Below, one piece after another: positions 1 through 5,262 of a stretch of 5,262 nucleotides of DNA (the first letter of the stretch is position 1; each line of letters starts with the position of its first letter). This DNA comes from Alphaproteobacteria bacterium (GTDB lineage: Bacteria; Pseudomonadota; Alphaproteobacteria; ATCC43930; CGMCC-115725). Made by a program: the position numbers and the translations under genes. The notes below the pieces were generated by a model that worked only from the letters and a program-made list of their open reading frames with translations, was not told the origin of the DNA and did no database searches. Where the stretch lies: positions 1-5,262 of the forward strand of contig JAFAHP010000684.1 in NCBI GenBank assembly GCA_019237175.1, given 5' to 3'.

Positions 1-96
1 CGGGCGTTCCGCATCCCATCGCAAGGGTTCTGGAAGCGATGACCAATCCGCGCCGTCGTGGCTCGCCCGAGCAAATACCGCGGTTGTTTTGGGCAC
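1..96 (-). CDS. Possible 5' end of an unidentified protein running off the left edge
   Basis: The minus strand from a GTG at 96 is open to the window edge and gives 32 residues beginning MPKTTAVFARASHDG and ending LPEPLRWDAERP. Its composition looks protein-like, but I recognise no family. The GTG has no good Shine-Dalgarno sequence, and an in-frame TAG lies a short way upstream. A second minus frame, open from about 268 to the edge, also reads plausibly (PLSEGLVPLEDEYVA), so the true reading may be a longer frame, a frameshifted remnant joining the two, or chance openness in GC-rich DNA. With no stop in view and no homology, this is a weak call. Confidence 0.22.
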   Translation of the reverse strand, partial: MPKTTAVFARASHDGADWSSLPEPLRWDAERP

Positions 97-443
97 TTGG
101 AAGCGTTCCGTGCGGTTCTAGCGGATATTCTTCCTCGTTCGCCGAAATCGCCACATACTCGTCCTCGAGGGGCACAAGGCCCTCCGAGAGGGGATTTGCT
201 CTGCGGCGATTGTGCACCACGGTTGCCGGCTTTGCGTTTCCGAAATAAATCAACGCGCATTCTTCCACCCGGCCGGATTTTCCAAATAAGCCGGCTTCCG
301 GGCTGTCCGTAATGCGTCCTTACGGGTGCGGAATTGCCGTCACGCAAAAACAGGCGATCAAGGTTCAGGCACCAACGACGATGAAATTGGTTGCTGCAGA
401 CGCCAGGTCGAAAGGTCCCGTTGGTCAGACGATAATTCCGTAC
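97..443. other. Stretch without a recognised gene
   Basis: No identifiable gene, RNA or mobile element is visible. Short open frames exist on both strands, but they overlap each other and none shows a good ribosome binding site together with a recognisable product. A GC-rich hairpin can be drawn from GCCGG at 272-276 and CCGGC at 291-295, extended by CCCG at 268-271 and CGGG at 299-302 with a small bulge. It has no following T-run, so it is not a convincing terminator. The exported-protein gene on the minus strand ends at 444 and would be transcribed into this stretch. Confidence 0.4.
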
Positions 444-1082
444 CTAACCCTTTCGGGGGATGTGCTTTGCTTTCGCGGCGACCGGATGCAGCGAGCGGGA
501 TAATGTGCGGATCAGCAACTCGGTGGAATCTCGATCCATCTGAATGCCGACCCAGCCATAGCCGGGATGGAGCACGTCGAGATCGATGCCGGCGCCGTTG
601 GGCTGCGTCCACCATCGCCCGGCGGTGGCGACATTTATGACAGTGACGCCGGGTGAGGGGTTCACCATCGGACGCGGGGGGTTCATACGAGCCCGCAACT
701 GCGCCAGCATTCCGATCATCCCCTCGACGTCCGACGCATTCAAAGCGATCTTGGTAGAAGGGGCGCTCGGAAATTGCAGGGTAAGTTCCGTCTTCTGGTC
801 ATTGAGCACCCCCGTCGGTCCCGATTTTGGCTGCGCCAAAGAGATTGAGTATTGACCAAGCGCTAACACAGCGGCGAACGCCAGTGCCGCCACTACCTTA
901 GAGCCTGACCGGAAATTTCCATCGACGTCCACATACCACCCGTCATTCCCGCGAAAGCGGGAACCCAGGGGGACCGAGATCGGCGCGCCGGCCCTGGACC
1001 CCCGCTGTCGCGGGGGTGACGACAAGTGATTAGCGATCTTGCGCTCATTTTCGGCCAGATACTTAGAAAAGCAAGCTTTCAT
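444..1082 (-). CDS. Small exported protein of unknown function, with a palindromic repeat inside its 5' reading frame
   Basis: This frame encodes 212 residues from an ATG at 1082. The start was chosen because GAGGA (1095-1091) lies 8 nt upstream, an ideal Shine-Dalgarno position; an ATG at 1109 in the same frame has none. Residues about 63-83 are a hydrophobic segment (VVAALAFAAVLALG...) preceded by Arg and Lys and followed by a likely signal-peptidase site after SISLA, so the mature protein of about 129 residues is probably periplasmic or secreted. It contains a DVEGMIGMLAQLRARM helix and a TVINVATAGRWWTQ segment; I recognise no family and see no catalytic motif. Residues about 21-48 are encoded by the palindromic repeat and read SRFRGND, a typical translation of such repeats. 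This puts the signal peptide unusually far from the start. The alternative is an in-frame GTG at 932, after the repeat, giving 162 residues with a conventional signal peptide but a poor ribosome binding site. The gene is real with moderate confidence; its start is uncertain. Confidence 0.6.
   Translation of the reverse strand: MKACFSKYLAENERKIANHLSSPPRQRGSRAGAPISVPLGSRFRGNDGWYVDVDGNFRSGSKVVAALAFAAVLALGQYSISLAQPKSGPTGVLNDQKTELTLQFPSAPSTKIALNASDVEGMIGMLAQLRARMNPPRPMVNPSPGVTVINVATAGRWWTQPNGAGIDLDVLHPGYGWVGIQMDRDSTELLIRTLSRSLHPVAAKAKHIPRKG
942..1023. repeat. Palindromic intergenic-type repeat with cloverleaf-like fold
   Basis: The element is bounded by GTCA (942-945) and TGAC (1017-1020). Inside are three further pairings. 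A 7-bp hairpin TTCCCGC/GCGGGAA (946-952 with 957-963) has a GAAA loop. A stem CCAGGG/CCCTGG (965-970 with 992-997) encloses the self-complementary GGCGCGCC. An 8-bp hairpin ACCCCCGC/GCGGGGGT (998-1005 with 1010-1017) has a TGTC loop. This matches a class of dispersed palindromic repeats abundant in Bradyrhizobium and other alphaproteobacteria, usually between genes. Here it sits within an open frame on the minus strand, where its translation adds SRFRGND-type residues without a stop. Confidence 0.8.
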
Positions 1083-1157
1083 TTTGATAATCCTCGGCTG
1101 GACGCGCATCGTACCTCATGCTGCAAAGCTATCTGAGAAATCCCTGCGCGGTCGAGC

Positions 1158-1423
1158 ATGAAGCTCGCCCTCACCGATGACGAGGCGTGTGCCATTACCA
1201 GGCGCTTGCGGGTACGCGCTGGACGAACAACACTAAATCCTCGCTCCCAGAGTTGAACCGCTGAAGGCAATCCTCGCCGAACCGGAGCCGCCGGCGTCCG
1301 TGGAAGCCCGCGTCCCTGCAGATCTTTGCGCCCGCAAGCTCCACCGGGAAAGATGATCGTCGCAAACGTTCCCGGCTCGTCAGATACCGGAAGCTCGAAC
1401 CGGGAATTTGCCGACGCGCGTGA
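1158..1423 (+). pseudogene. Frameshifted remnant of a small conserved hypothetical protein (LTDDE...LKAILA type)
   Basis: Three consecutive plus-strand frames give pieces of one small protein. From the ATG at 1158 the first frame reads MKLALTDDEACAITRRL and stops at 1254-1256. The next frame, open from 1237, reads APRVEPLKAILAEPEPP. The third, from about 1319, reads QIFAPASSTGKDDRRKRSR and stops at 1421-1423. In this order they resemble a short protein I recall as common in Bradyrhizobium, with an LTDDE(T/A) start, a YPLSPR...LKAILAKLRPEP middle, a (V/I)YAPP segment and a basic tail. The two frame changes near 1240 and 1319 would each be a +1 slip. No good ribosome binding site precedes 1158. 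The family has no known function. The call rests on remembered family pattern, so it needs an alignment to be firm. Confidence 0.45.
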
Positions 1424-1587
1424 CCGGTCGCTTACGCCAGGCAGCCACCGAGTGTACCCTCTATGTGCACGTTTCGCGGCCTGATCCACGCGTCCATACT
1501 GTCGTTCGCCAACCGGTCTGCCAGCGTCATGCAGGGCGGCCGGTCGTCGTGATAGCGGGCGCCGATCCCCTCGAAATGGAGACAGCG

Positions 1588-2733
1588 ATGGAACTGAAGC
1601 CTGACTTTTCGTTTAGACCACTTCCCGCCATCGACCGACCACTTCGGTTTTCTCTGTCAGCGGGGCCGAGCCCGCTCGGGCCACTTCAAGAATTGGCCGA
1701 ACCGCCGCCGCCGGACTCGCCGTCTGGTTCACGGGCGCGCGGCATGTGGATTGGAAAGGGCTTTAACGTCATCTGGAGGCCAAACAGCACGCCAGGGCAG
1801 GACCGGTTCCTCGAATTGAATCTCACCGATGAGGTTTTGGAATTCGAGGAAATACCGGGTCCAATACCAAACCGGGGACTGCTTCAAGCCGACATCAGCA
1901 TGTTCGGTTTGACGTATCTTCAGCAAATCAAGGATGGCAACAACCACGCCGGACTTCACGTCGAACCTGGTATTTGGGCGACCGTACCACAAACCGAAAA
2001 TCCCGCCGAGCGCCCCACTGTCGTTCGAATGGCCTCCATCCCGCATGGCACAGCGGTGCTTGCGCAGGGTATCGCCACCCCGATATCCGGGCCTCCCGTC
2101 ATCACCAATAATGACATCATCCCGTTCGTAATCGGAAACCCTGCGCAGAAGATACAGTTTCCGGAACCCGATCTCTCCAAGCAGACCAATTTCAGATCGC
2201 CTCCCGCGGACATCGCCGGCATCAGCCAGGCGATGGTGGACAACCCGAATTCGGTTCTGGTCTCGGCGTTGTCGGGAAAGAACGTCAAGCATACGACGGT
2301 GCTCGAAGTTTCATCGAGCGCGACGGCCCCGGTCGTCGGCGGTGGCGTTGCCAATACGGCATTCCTCCAAGGCAGCCCCGTTGCAGGACCAAATACAGGA
2401 CCAAACGCGCAGGCTGCACTGGTGACCGCAACCTTTTGGATCGAGACCGTGGACGGGCTGGCGGGCGGTCCGGAGCTCCATCAGCTGCAATATACTCAGA
2501 CCGTCCTGTTAAACTTCAATGGGCTTAGTTGGCCACACATCACCGTTGGGACGCTGCAAAGGTCGCGACCCTATACAGTAAGGCAGGGCGACGCATTATC
2601 GTCTATTGCTCTTCAGGTTTACGGTAGTGATGCGGAACCCTTTTGGAGAACGATTTATAACGCCAATATCACCGTGATTGGTCCTGATCCAAGCGTGATC
2701 GCAGCCGGGCAACAGTTCAATATTCCAACATAA
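1588..2733 (+). CDS. LysM-domain protein with a conserved beta-rich N-terminal region, no signal peptide
   Basis: The protein has 381 residues from the ATG at 1588, chosen because GGAG at 1578-1581 lies 6 nt upstream. The frame stays open further 5', but that part is low-quality sequence with a TTG start and no ribosome binding site. After a proline-rich leader (PPPPDSP near residue 40), residues about 52-165 carry GMWIGKGFN, IPNRGLLQ, GLHVEPGIW and PTVVRMASIPHG. Residues about 212-320 carry MVDNPNSVL, GGGVANTAFLQG, ATFWIETV and LLNFNGLSWPH. The alternating hydrophobic pattern suggests beta-barrel domains, and I recall related sequences annotated as heme-binding (nitrobindin or fatty-acid-binding-like), which is tentative. 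Residues 327-381 are a LysM domain (YTVRQGDALSSIA, then IYNANITVIGPDPSVI, then GQQFNIP), a fold that binds N-acetylglucosamine polymers such as peptidoglycan. The start region has no signal peptide or membrane segment, so export, if any, must use another route. It appears monocistronic. Confidence 0.82.
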   Translation: MELKPDFSFRPLPAIDRPLRFSLSAGPSPLGPLQELAEPPPPDSPSGSRARGMWIGKGFNVIWRPNSTPGQDRFLELNLTDEVLEFEEIPGPIPNRGLLQADISMFGLTYLQQIKDGNNHAGLHVEPGIWATVPQTENPAERPTVVRMASIPHGTAVLAQGIATPISGPPVITNNDIIPFVIGNPAQKIQFPEPDLSKQTNFRSPPADIAGISQAMVDNPNSVLVSALSGKNVKHTTVLEVSSSATAPVVGGGVANTAFLQGSPVAGPNTGPNAQAALVTATFWIETVDGLAGGPELHQLQYTQTVLLNFNGLSWPHITVGTLQRSRPYTVRQGDALSSIALQVYGSDAEPFWRTIYNANITVIGPDPSVIAAGQQFNIPT

Positions 2734-2930
2734 GTCGAGCTTCGCAGATGTGGCGGAATTGGCTGCGAGATGGGCTCATTGGCGTAACTGCAGCGACCGC
2801 CACATCGGGGAACAAAATCGGGCAAATCCGCAAATCCTGTCGGTTTGAACGCAGTGCCGGCGGCTCCGGGCGACGGCGGGCGTCCGGGATCGTCGCCGGC
2901 GCAGCCTGACGGCGGCATTGACAACAGCGC
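2734..2930. other. Intergenic region between convergent genes, hairpin-rich
   Basis: This lies between the ends of the LysM gene and the DUF1614 gene, which converge on it. It holds a strong inverted repeat at 2747-2806 (listed separately) and a second, GC-rich one, GCCGGCG at 2856-2862 pairing with CGCCGGC at 2894-2900 around a 31-nt loop. Neither is followed by a T-run in either direction, so neither is a textbook intrinsic terminator, though both could stall polymerase or protect mRNA 3' ends. The frames across this stretch do not resemble a protein I know. Confidence 0.45.
2747..2806. repeat. Inverted repeat just after the LysM gene
   Basis: GATGTGGCGG (2747-2756) is perfectly complementary to CCGCCACATC (2797-2806). 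Within it GCTGC (2762-2766) can pair with GCAGC (2790-2794) across a small asymmetric internal loop, so a 60-nt extended hairpin can form. It starts 13 nt after the LysM stop codon and probably shapes the 3' end of that mRNA. No T-run follows. The left arm plus AATTGG resembles the D-arm start of a tRNA-Leu, but no complete tRNA can be folded. Confidence 0.5.
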
Positions 2931-3668
2931 TCACCGTGACGCGAGCCTCGAACCTATGGTCAGCCCGCCGCTGGGGCTAAAGATGCTGGCGAGAAGGACG
3001 GCCACGACGCCTGTCAGAAAGATCCCGTCAAAGGTTCCGGCGCCGCCAATCGAGGCGACCGGAGCGCCAAGCCCCTCCACCTTCTGCAGATTGAGCAGGT
3101 CGGCGCCGATCAGGCAGCCGATCGAACCGGCGATATACGCAAGGGCCGGCGCCTCGCGCCATGACAAAATCAATGCCGCCGCCGCCGCCGATAACGGCGG
3201 CACAAACAGCGGAAGCGCGATGCCGAGACCGGGAATGGGGCGGGCCAGCCAATGGCACACGCCGGCAACAATCGCGATCGCAATCGGCGCACGCAACCAC
3301 AAACGATTGCGAAGAAGCAGATAAAATGACAGCAGTCCCGGAATGATCGCCCCGCCGACGTTGACGGCGATGATCGTTCCCGGCCAATCCCGCATCGTTG
3401 GGACGATATATTCCATGCCCAAAAACGTGATGATTTGTCCCGAAACAATCTGCCGTTCGGGTAGTTGCGCAACGGGGATGTTCAAATAACTGCCGCCTAA
3501 AGAGGCCAAAAGCAGGAACCCTGCCGCCGCCGAACCAAGGCCGATCCGCATCGAGGCGATGCGAAACGCCCGCATCCACACCCACGCGACAACAACAAAC
3601 CAGATGATCGCAAGCAGCGACAGGTGTTGCGGTCCGAACGGAAGATATTGGAGCTTGCCGTAATCCAT
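2931..3668 (-). CDS. DUF1614 family multipass membrane protein
   Basis: The protein has 245 residues from the ATG at 3668, with GGAG a few nt upstream. It is strongly hydrophobic, with about seven membrane segments at roughly residues 16-34, 43-62, 97-118, 126-143, 149-169, 173-193 and 214-231. Two stretches are characteristic of the DUF1614 family as I know it: an AVNVGGAIIPG segment in the third helix (101-111), and the run from IGADLLNL (187-194) to GGAGTFDGIFLTG (208-220) near the C-terminus. The family is found in bacteria and archaea and has no established biochemical role; a transporter or membrane-chaperone function would be a guess. Length and conserved C-terminal motif suggest an intact gene. 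It is transcribed divergently from vapBC and convergently with the LysM gene, with no operon partner in view. Confidence 0.85.
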   Translation of the reverse strand: MDYGKLQYLPFGPQHLSLLAIIWFVVVAWVWMRAFRIASMRIGLGSAAAGFLLLASLGGSYLNIPVAQLPERQIVSGQIITFLGMEYIVPTMRDWPGTIIAVNVGGAIIPGLLSFYLLLRNRLWLRAPIAIAIVAGVCHWLARPIPGLGIALPLFVPPLSAAAAALILSWREAPALAYIAGSIGCLIGADLLNLQKVEGLGAPVASIGGAGTFDGIFLTGVVAVLLASIFSPSGGLTIGSRLASR

Positions 3669-3862
3669 TCCGCTCCGGCCCGACCCGGCGGTCCTTTCTA
3701 ATCAATCACACAGGTCTTCGCTGTTGCCTCGATCCCGTCAACACCACCCATGGCAAACCCAATCCGAGCGGAGCGCCGGCGAGAGTGCTGGGGAGATGCC
3801 GATCGCTTCCCGTCTGTCCGGCAGGCTAGAACCTGCGCAACACGATGACCACGCTGTCGGTC

Positions 3863-3890
3863 TCGACAAGAGAGTTTATCTCTATATAGA
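3863..3890 (+). promoter_or_regulatory. Probable sigma70-type promoter of vapBC
   Basis: TCGACA at 3863-3868 (consensus TTGACA) and TATAGA at 3885-3890 (consensus TATAAT) are separated by 16 bp. A start site near 3897 would leave a leader of about 27 nt before the vapB ATG. The -10 lies within the perfect 10-bp palindrome TCTATATAGA (3881-3890), which suggests an operator over the promoter, as expected for an autoregulated toxin-antitoxin operon. Confidence 0.5.
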
Positions 3891-3910
3891 ATTTGAACGG
3901 TTTTATAGAA
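3881..3910 (+). promoter_or_regulatory. Candidate VapB(C) operator: palindrome plus TATAGAA direct repeat
   Basis: TATAGAA occurs at 3885-3891 and again at 3904-3910, a 19-bp offset that places both copies on nearly the same face of the helix. The first copy is part of the palindrome TCTATATAGA. VapB-type antitoxins usually bind such repeats next to their promoter and repress the operon, more strongly with VapC. Binding here is inferred from position and symmetry. The second copy could also serve as an alternative -10. Confidence 0.4.
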
Positions 3911-3923
3911 CTAGGCATCGGAC

Positions 3924-4181
3924 ATGGCACTGAGCTTGAAAGACCCGGAGACGGACCGGCTGGCGCGCGAGGTCGCAAAGCTGACCGGCGAAAGCCTCAC
4001 CGAAGCGGTTCGCAAGTCTTTGGCCGAGCGGCTCGAACGCGAGCGGTTGCGCCGCGGCCGGCCGCGCGCCGCACTCGCCGAGGAGCTCGATAAGATCGCC
4101 AGACATTGCGCCGCATTGCCCGATTTGGACACCCGATCGCCGGATGAGATCATCGGCTATGACGAAAACGGTATGTGGTGA
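3924..4181 (+). CDS. vapB: VapB-family antitoxin (Rv0623/PSK type)
   Basis: This 85-residue protein matches the Rv0623-like VapB antitoxin family in length and layout. The N-terminal part (MALSLKDPETDRLARE, then TGESLTEAVRKSL up to about residue 33) is the conserved DNA-binding and dimerisation region. It is followed by an Arg/Glu-rich helix (residues about 34-48) and a C-terminal tail ending SPDEIIGYDENG (72-83), which in this family wraps the toxin. Its expected job is to neutralise the VapC RNase by blocking its active site and to repress its own operon. The ribosome binding site is weak (AGG at 3913-3915). Its TGA overlaps the vapC start. It appears intact. Confidence 0.92.
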   Translation: MALSLKDPETDRLAREVAKLTGESLTEAVRKSLAERLERERLRRGRPRAALAEELDKIARHCAALPDLDTRSPDEIIGYDENGMW

Positions 4182-4567
4182 TGGTGATCGACAGCTCCGC
4201 AATTATCGCGTGCCTATTGGACGAACCGGAGCGCGCTCGTTTTATCGGTTTGATCGATGCGGCGGCCGTCAGGCTGATATCGGTCGTCAGCTTCGTGGAG
4301 ACGTCGTTTGTCATTTTGGGGCGAAAGGGTGAGGCGGGGCTTTCCGATCTAGCCCAGTTTGTCCGCAGCGCCGCCATTGAAAGCATTCCCGCGAACGGCG
4401 ATCAGGCAGTTCTGGCAGTCGAGGCCTTTCGCCGCTTTGGGAGAGGCAGGCACCCCGCGCGCCTCGATATCGGCGATTGTTTTGCGTATGCGCTCGCCAA
4501 GGCGACCGGGGAGCCTCTGCTGTTCAAGGGTGGCGATTTTTCGCTGACCGATATTGTCGCCGCGTGA
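4181..4567 (+). CDS. vapC: VapC-family PIN-domain ribonuclease toxin
   Basis: This is a 128-residue PIN-domain protein, the usual VapC size. It starts at the ATG at 4181, which shares its A with the vapB stop codon (TGATG), so translation is probably coupled. A GTG at 4175 in the same frame is a less likely start because the family begins MVIDSSA. The acidic active-site residues that bind Mg2+ are all present: Asp4 (VIDSSAI), Glu40 (SFVETSFVI), Asp99 (DIGDCFAYALA) and Asp119 (GGDFSLTDI). Asp96 stands where many relatives have Asn. VapC enzymes cut tRNA or rRNA and arrest translation when VapB is degraded; the RNA target cannot be read from this sequence. No truncation or frameshift is visible, so the pair looks functional. 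Confidence 0.93.
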   Translation: MVIDSSAIIACLLDEPERARFIGLIDAAAVRLISVVSFVETSFVILGRKGEAGLSDLAQFVRSAAIESIPANGDQAVLAVEAFRRFGRGRHPARLDIGDCFAYALAKATGEPLLFKGGDFSLTDIVAA

Positions 4568-4581
4568 GATTCGAGGAGCCT

Positions 4582-5262
4582 TCATGCGAAGGCGCGTTTG
4601 AACGCCACCCATACCTGACGCTGCGCATTCATTGCATCATCGACGATCGGAACCATGCCGAAGAAGCCGTGGATCATGCCGGGATATTCCCGGTACTCTA
4701 CGGGCACGCCGGCGCGCCGCAACGCATCGGCATAGCTTTCCCCATCGTCATGCAACACGTCGCACTCGGCGGTGACGACGATCGCTGGGGCGACGCCCTC
4801 GAAGTTCGGCGCACGTAACGGCGAGGCGCGCCAGTCCTCGGCGTCCGGCGGCGAGCGGAGATAGTGGTCGCGGAACCACACCATCGCGGCGCGCGTCAGC
4901 ACACCATACCCTTGCGCGTATTTCTCGTAGCTGGCGCCCGACAGCGTGTAGTCGGCGACGGGGTACACCAGCGACTGCAGCCGCAATTGCGGACCGCCGG
5001 CCGCGCGCGCCATCAATGCCACGACGGCCGCGAGATTGGCGCCGGCGCTGTCGCCGTGCACGCCGAGCCGAGCGGGATCGGCGCCGAGGCTCGCGGCGTG
5101 GTCGCGCAACCATAGGAGGGCGGCAAACGAATCATCGACCGCGGCCGGGAAGCGGTGCTCCGGCCCCATCCGGTAATCGACCGAGGCGACCAAGCCACCC
5201 ACACCCGCGCACAGATTGCGCGCGACGAGATCGTGGGTGTCGAGACTTCCAATCACGTGCCC
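4582..5262 (-). CDS. Alpha/beta-hydrolase fold-3 esterase (hormone-sensitive lipase family), 5' end outside window
   Basis: The last 227 residues of the protein are visible; the frame continues past the right edge. The first residues in view, GHVIGSLDTHD, directly follow the oxyanion-hole HGGG motif in relatives, so the start and that motif lie outside. Present are the SVDYRMGPEHRFPAA segment typical of the family and all three catalytic residues: Ser in HGDSAGAN (visible residue 72), Asp in ECDVLHDDG (168) and His in MIHGF (198). The family (bacterial HSL or family IV esterases) hydrolyses short-chain carboxylic esters in the cytoplasm; the natural substrate is unknown. Full-length members have about 300-320 residues, so roughly 85 are missing here. 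It converges on vapC with 14 bp between the stop codons and no hairpin in the gap, so read-through antisense transcription is possible. It is unlikely to be functionally tied to vapBC. Confidence 0.93.
   Translation of the reverse strand, partial: GHVIGSLDTHDLVARNLCAGVGGLVASVDYRMGPEHRFPAAVDDSFAALLWLRDHAASLGADPARLGVHGDSAGANLAAVVALMARAAGGPQLRLQSLVYPVADYTLSGASYEKYAQGYGVLTRAAMVWFRDHYLRSPPDAEDWRASPLRAPNFEGVAPAIVVTAECDVLHDDGESYADALRRAGVPVEYREYPGMIHGFFGMVPIVDDAMNAQRQVWVAFKRAFA

Larger units (their letters stand above)
3669..3923. other. Divergent intergenic region between DUF1614 gene and vapBC
   Basis: This carries the control signals for two divergently transcribed genes. The vapBC side, from about 3860 to 3915, turns abruptly AT-rich and contains the promoter and repeat listed separately. 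On the DUF1614 side, a TTGACG (minus strand, 3741-3736) could be a -35 element, but I see no matching -10 at the right distance. A small plus-strand frame with a TTG start at 3724 overlaps the vapBC promoter and does not look like a gene. Confidence 0.45.

Noticed and set aside
1079..1489. Minus-strand 136-codon frame
   Set aside because: It lies antisense to the frameshifted small gene, shows no recognisable motif and has no good ribosome binding site; openness is likely due to GC-rich composition.
1408..1587. Extended N-terminus of the LysM protein from a TTG at 1408
   Set aside because: There is no ribosome binding site at the TTG, the extension is Arg/Val-rich filler overlapping the pseudogene tail, and the ATG at 1588 has GGAG 6 nt upstream.
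2747..2850. Possible tRNA-Leu gene (GTGGCGGAATTGG followed by GGTTTGAAC)
   Set aside because: No acceptor stem, anticodon arm or closing T-arm stem can be drawn, and the left arm is better explained by the inverted repeat.
2655..2924. Minus-strand open frame of 89 codons across the end of the LysM gene
   Set aside because: It overlaps the well-supported LysM coding end and the inverted repeat, and the peptide is not recognisable; it is most likely a shadow frame.
3177..3192. GCC trinucleotide run
   Set aside because: It is in the coding frame of the DUF1614 protein and encodes an alanine run in a membrane helix; ordinary for GC-rich DNA.
1..5262. CRISPR array, insertion sequence, phage genes or other defence genes beyond vapBC
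   Set aside because: No spaced direct repeats, transposase motifs, terminal inverted repeats with target duplications, or phage or nuclease domains other than the VapC PIN domain could be seen.

Overview
The window looks like chromosomal DNA of a GC-rich alphaproteobacterium, most likely Bradyrhizobium or a close relative (Nitrobacteraceae). This rests on general recognition, not a database search. The pointers are a long palindromic repeat of the 'GTCATTCCCGCGAAAGCGGGAA' kind common in these genomes, the remains of a small 'LTDDE...LKAILA' protein typical of Bradyrhizobium, a DUF1614 membrane protein and a rhizobial-style vapBC pair. It reads as a loosely packed accessory or intergenic-rich stretch, with genes on both strands, no long operon and visible decay.

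Layout from left to right. Positions 1-443 hold no gene I can name, although the minus strand has protein-like open frames running off the left edge. A minus-strand gene (444-1082) encodes a small exported protein of unknown function. Its reading frame passes straight through an 82-bp cloverleaf-like palindromic repeat (942-1023). A small conserved hypothetical gene lies broken by two frameshifts at about 1158-1423. A plus-strand gene (1588-2733) encodes a 381-residue protein with a beta-rich N-terminal region and a C-terminal LysM domain but no signal peptide. An intergenic stretch with a strong inverted repeat (2747-2806) follows. A minus-strand gene (2931-3668) encodes a DUF1614 multipass membrane protein. 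A divergent promoter region with a clear sigma70-like promoter and a TATAGAA direct repeat leads into a vapB-vapC type II toxin-antitoxin operon (3924-4567). Converging on vapC with only 14 bp between the stops is an alpha/beta-hydrolase fold-3 (hormone-sensitive-lipase family) esterase, whose start lies beyond the right edge.

Only vapB and vapC clearly act together: antitoxin and PIN-domain RNase, with coupled translation through a TGATG overlap. The other genes show no common pathway. I found no convincing new multi-gene system. The observations most worth following are the palindromic repeat carried in frame inside the exported-protein gene, the signal-less LysM protein with a conserved uncharacterised N-terminal region, and the frameshifted small gene.
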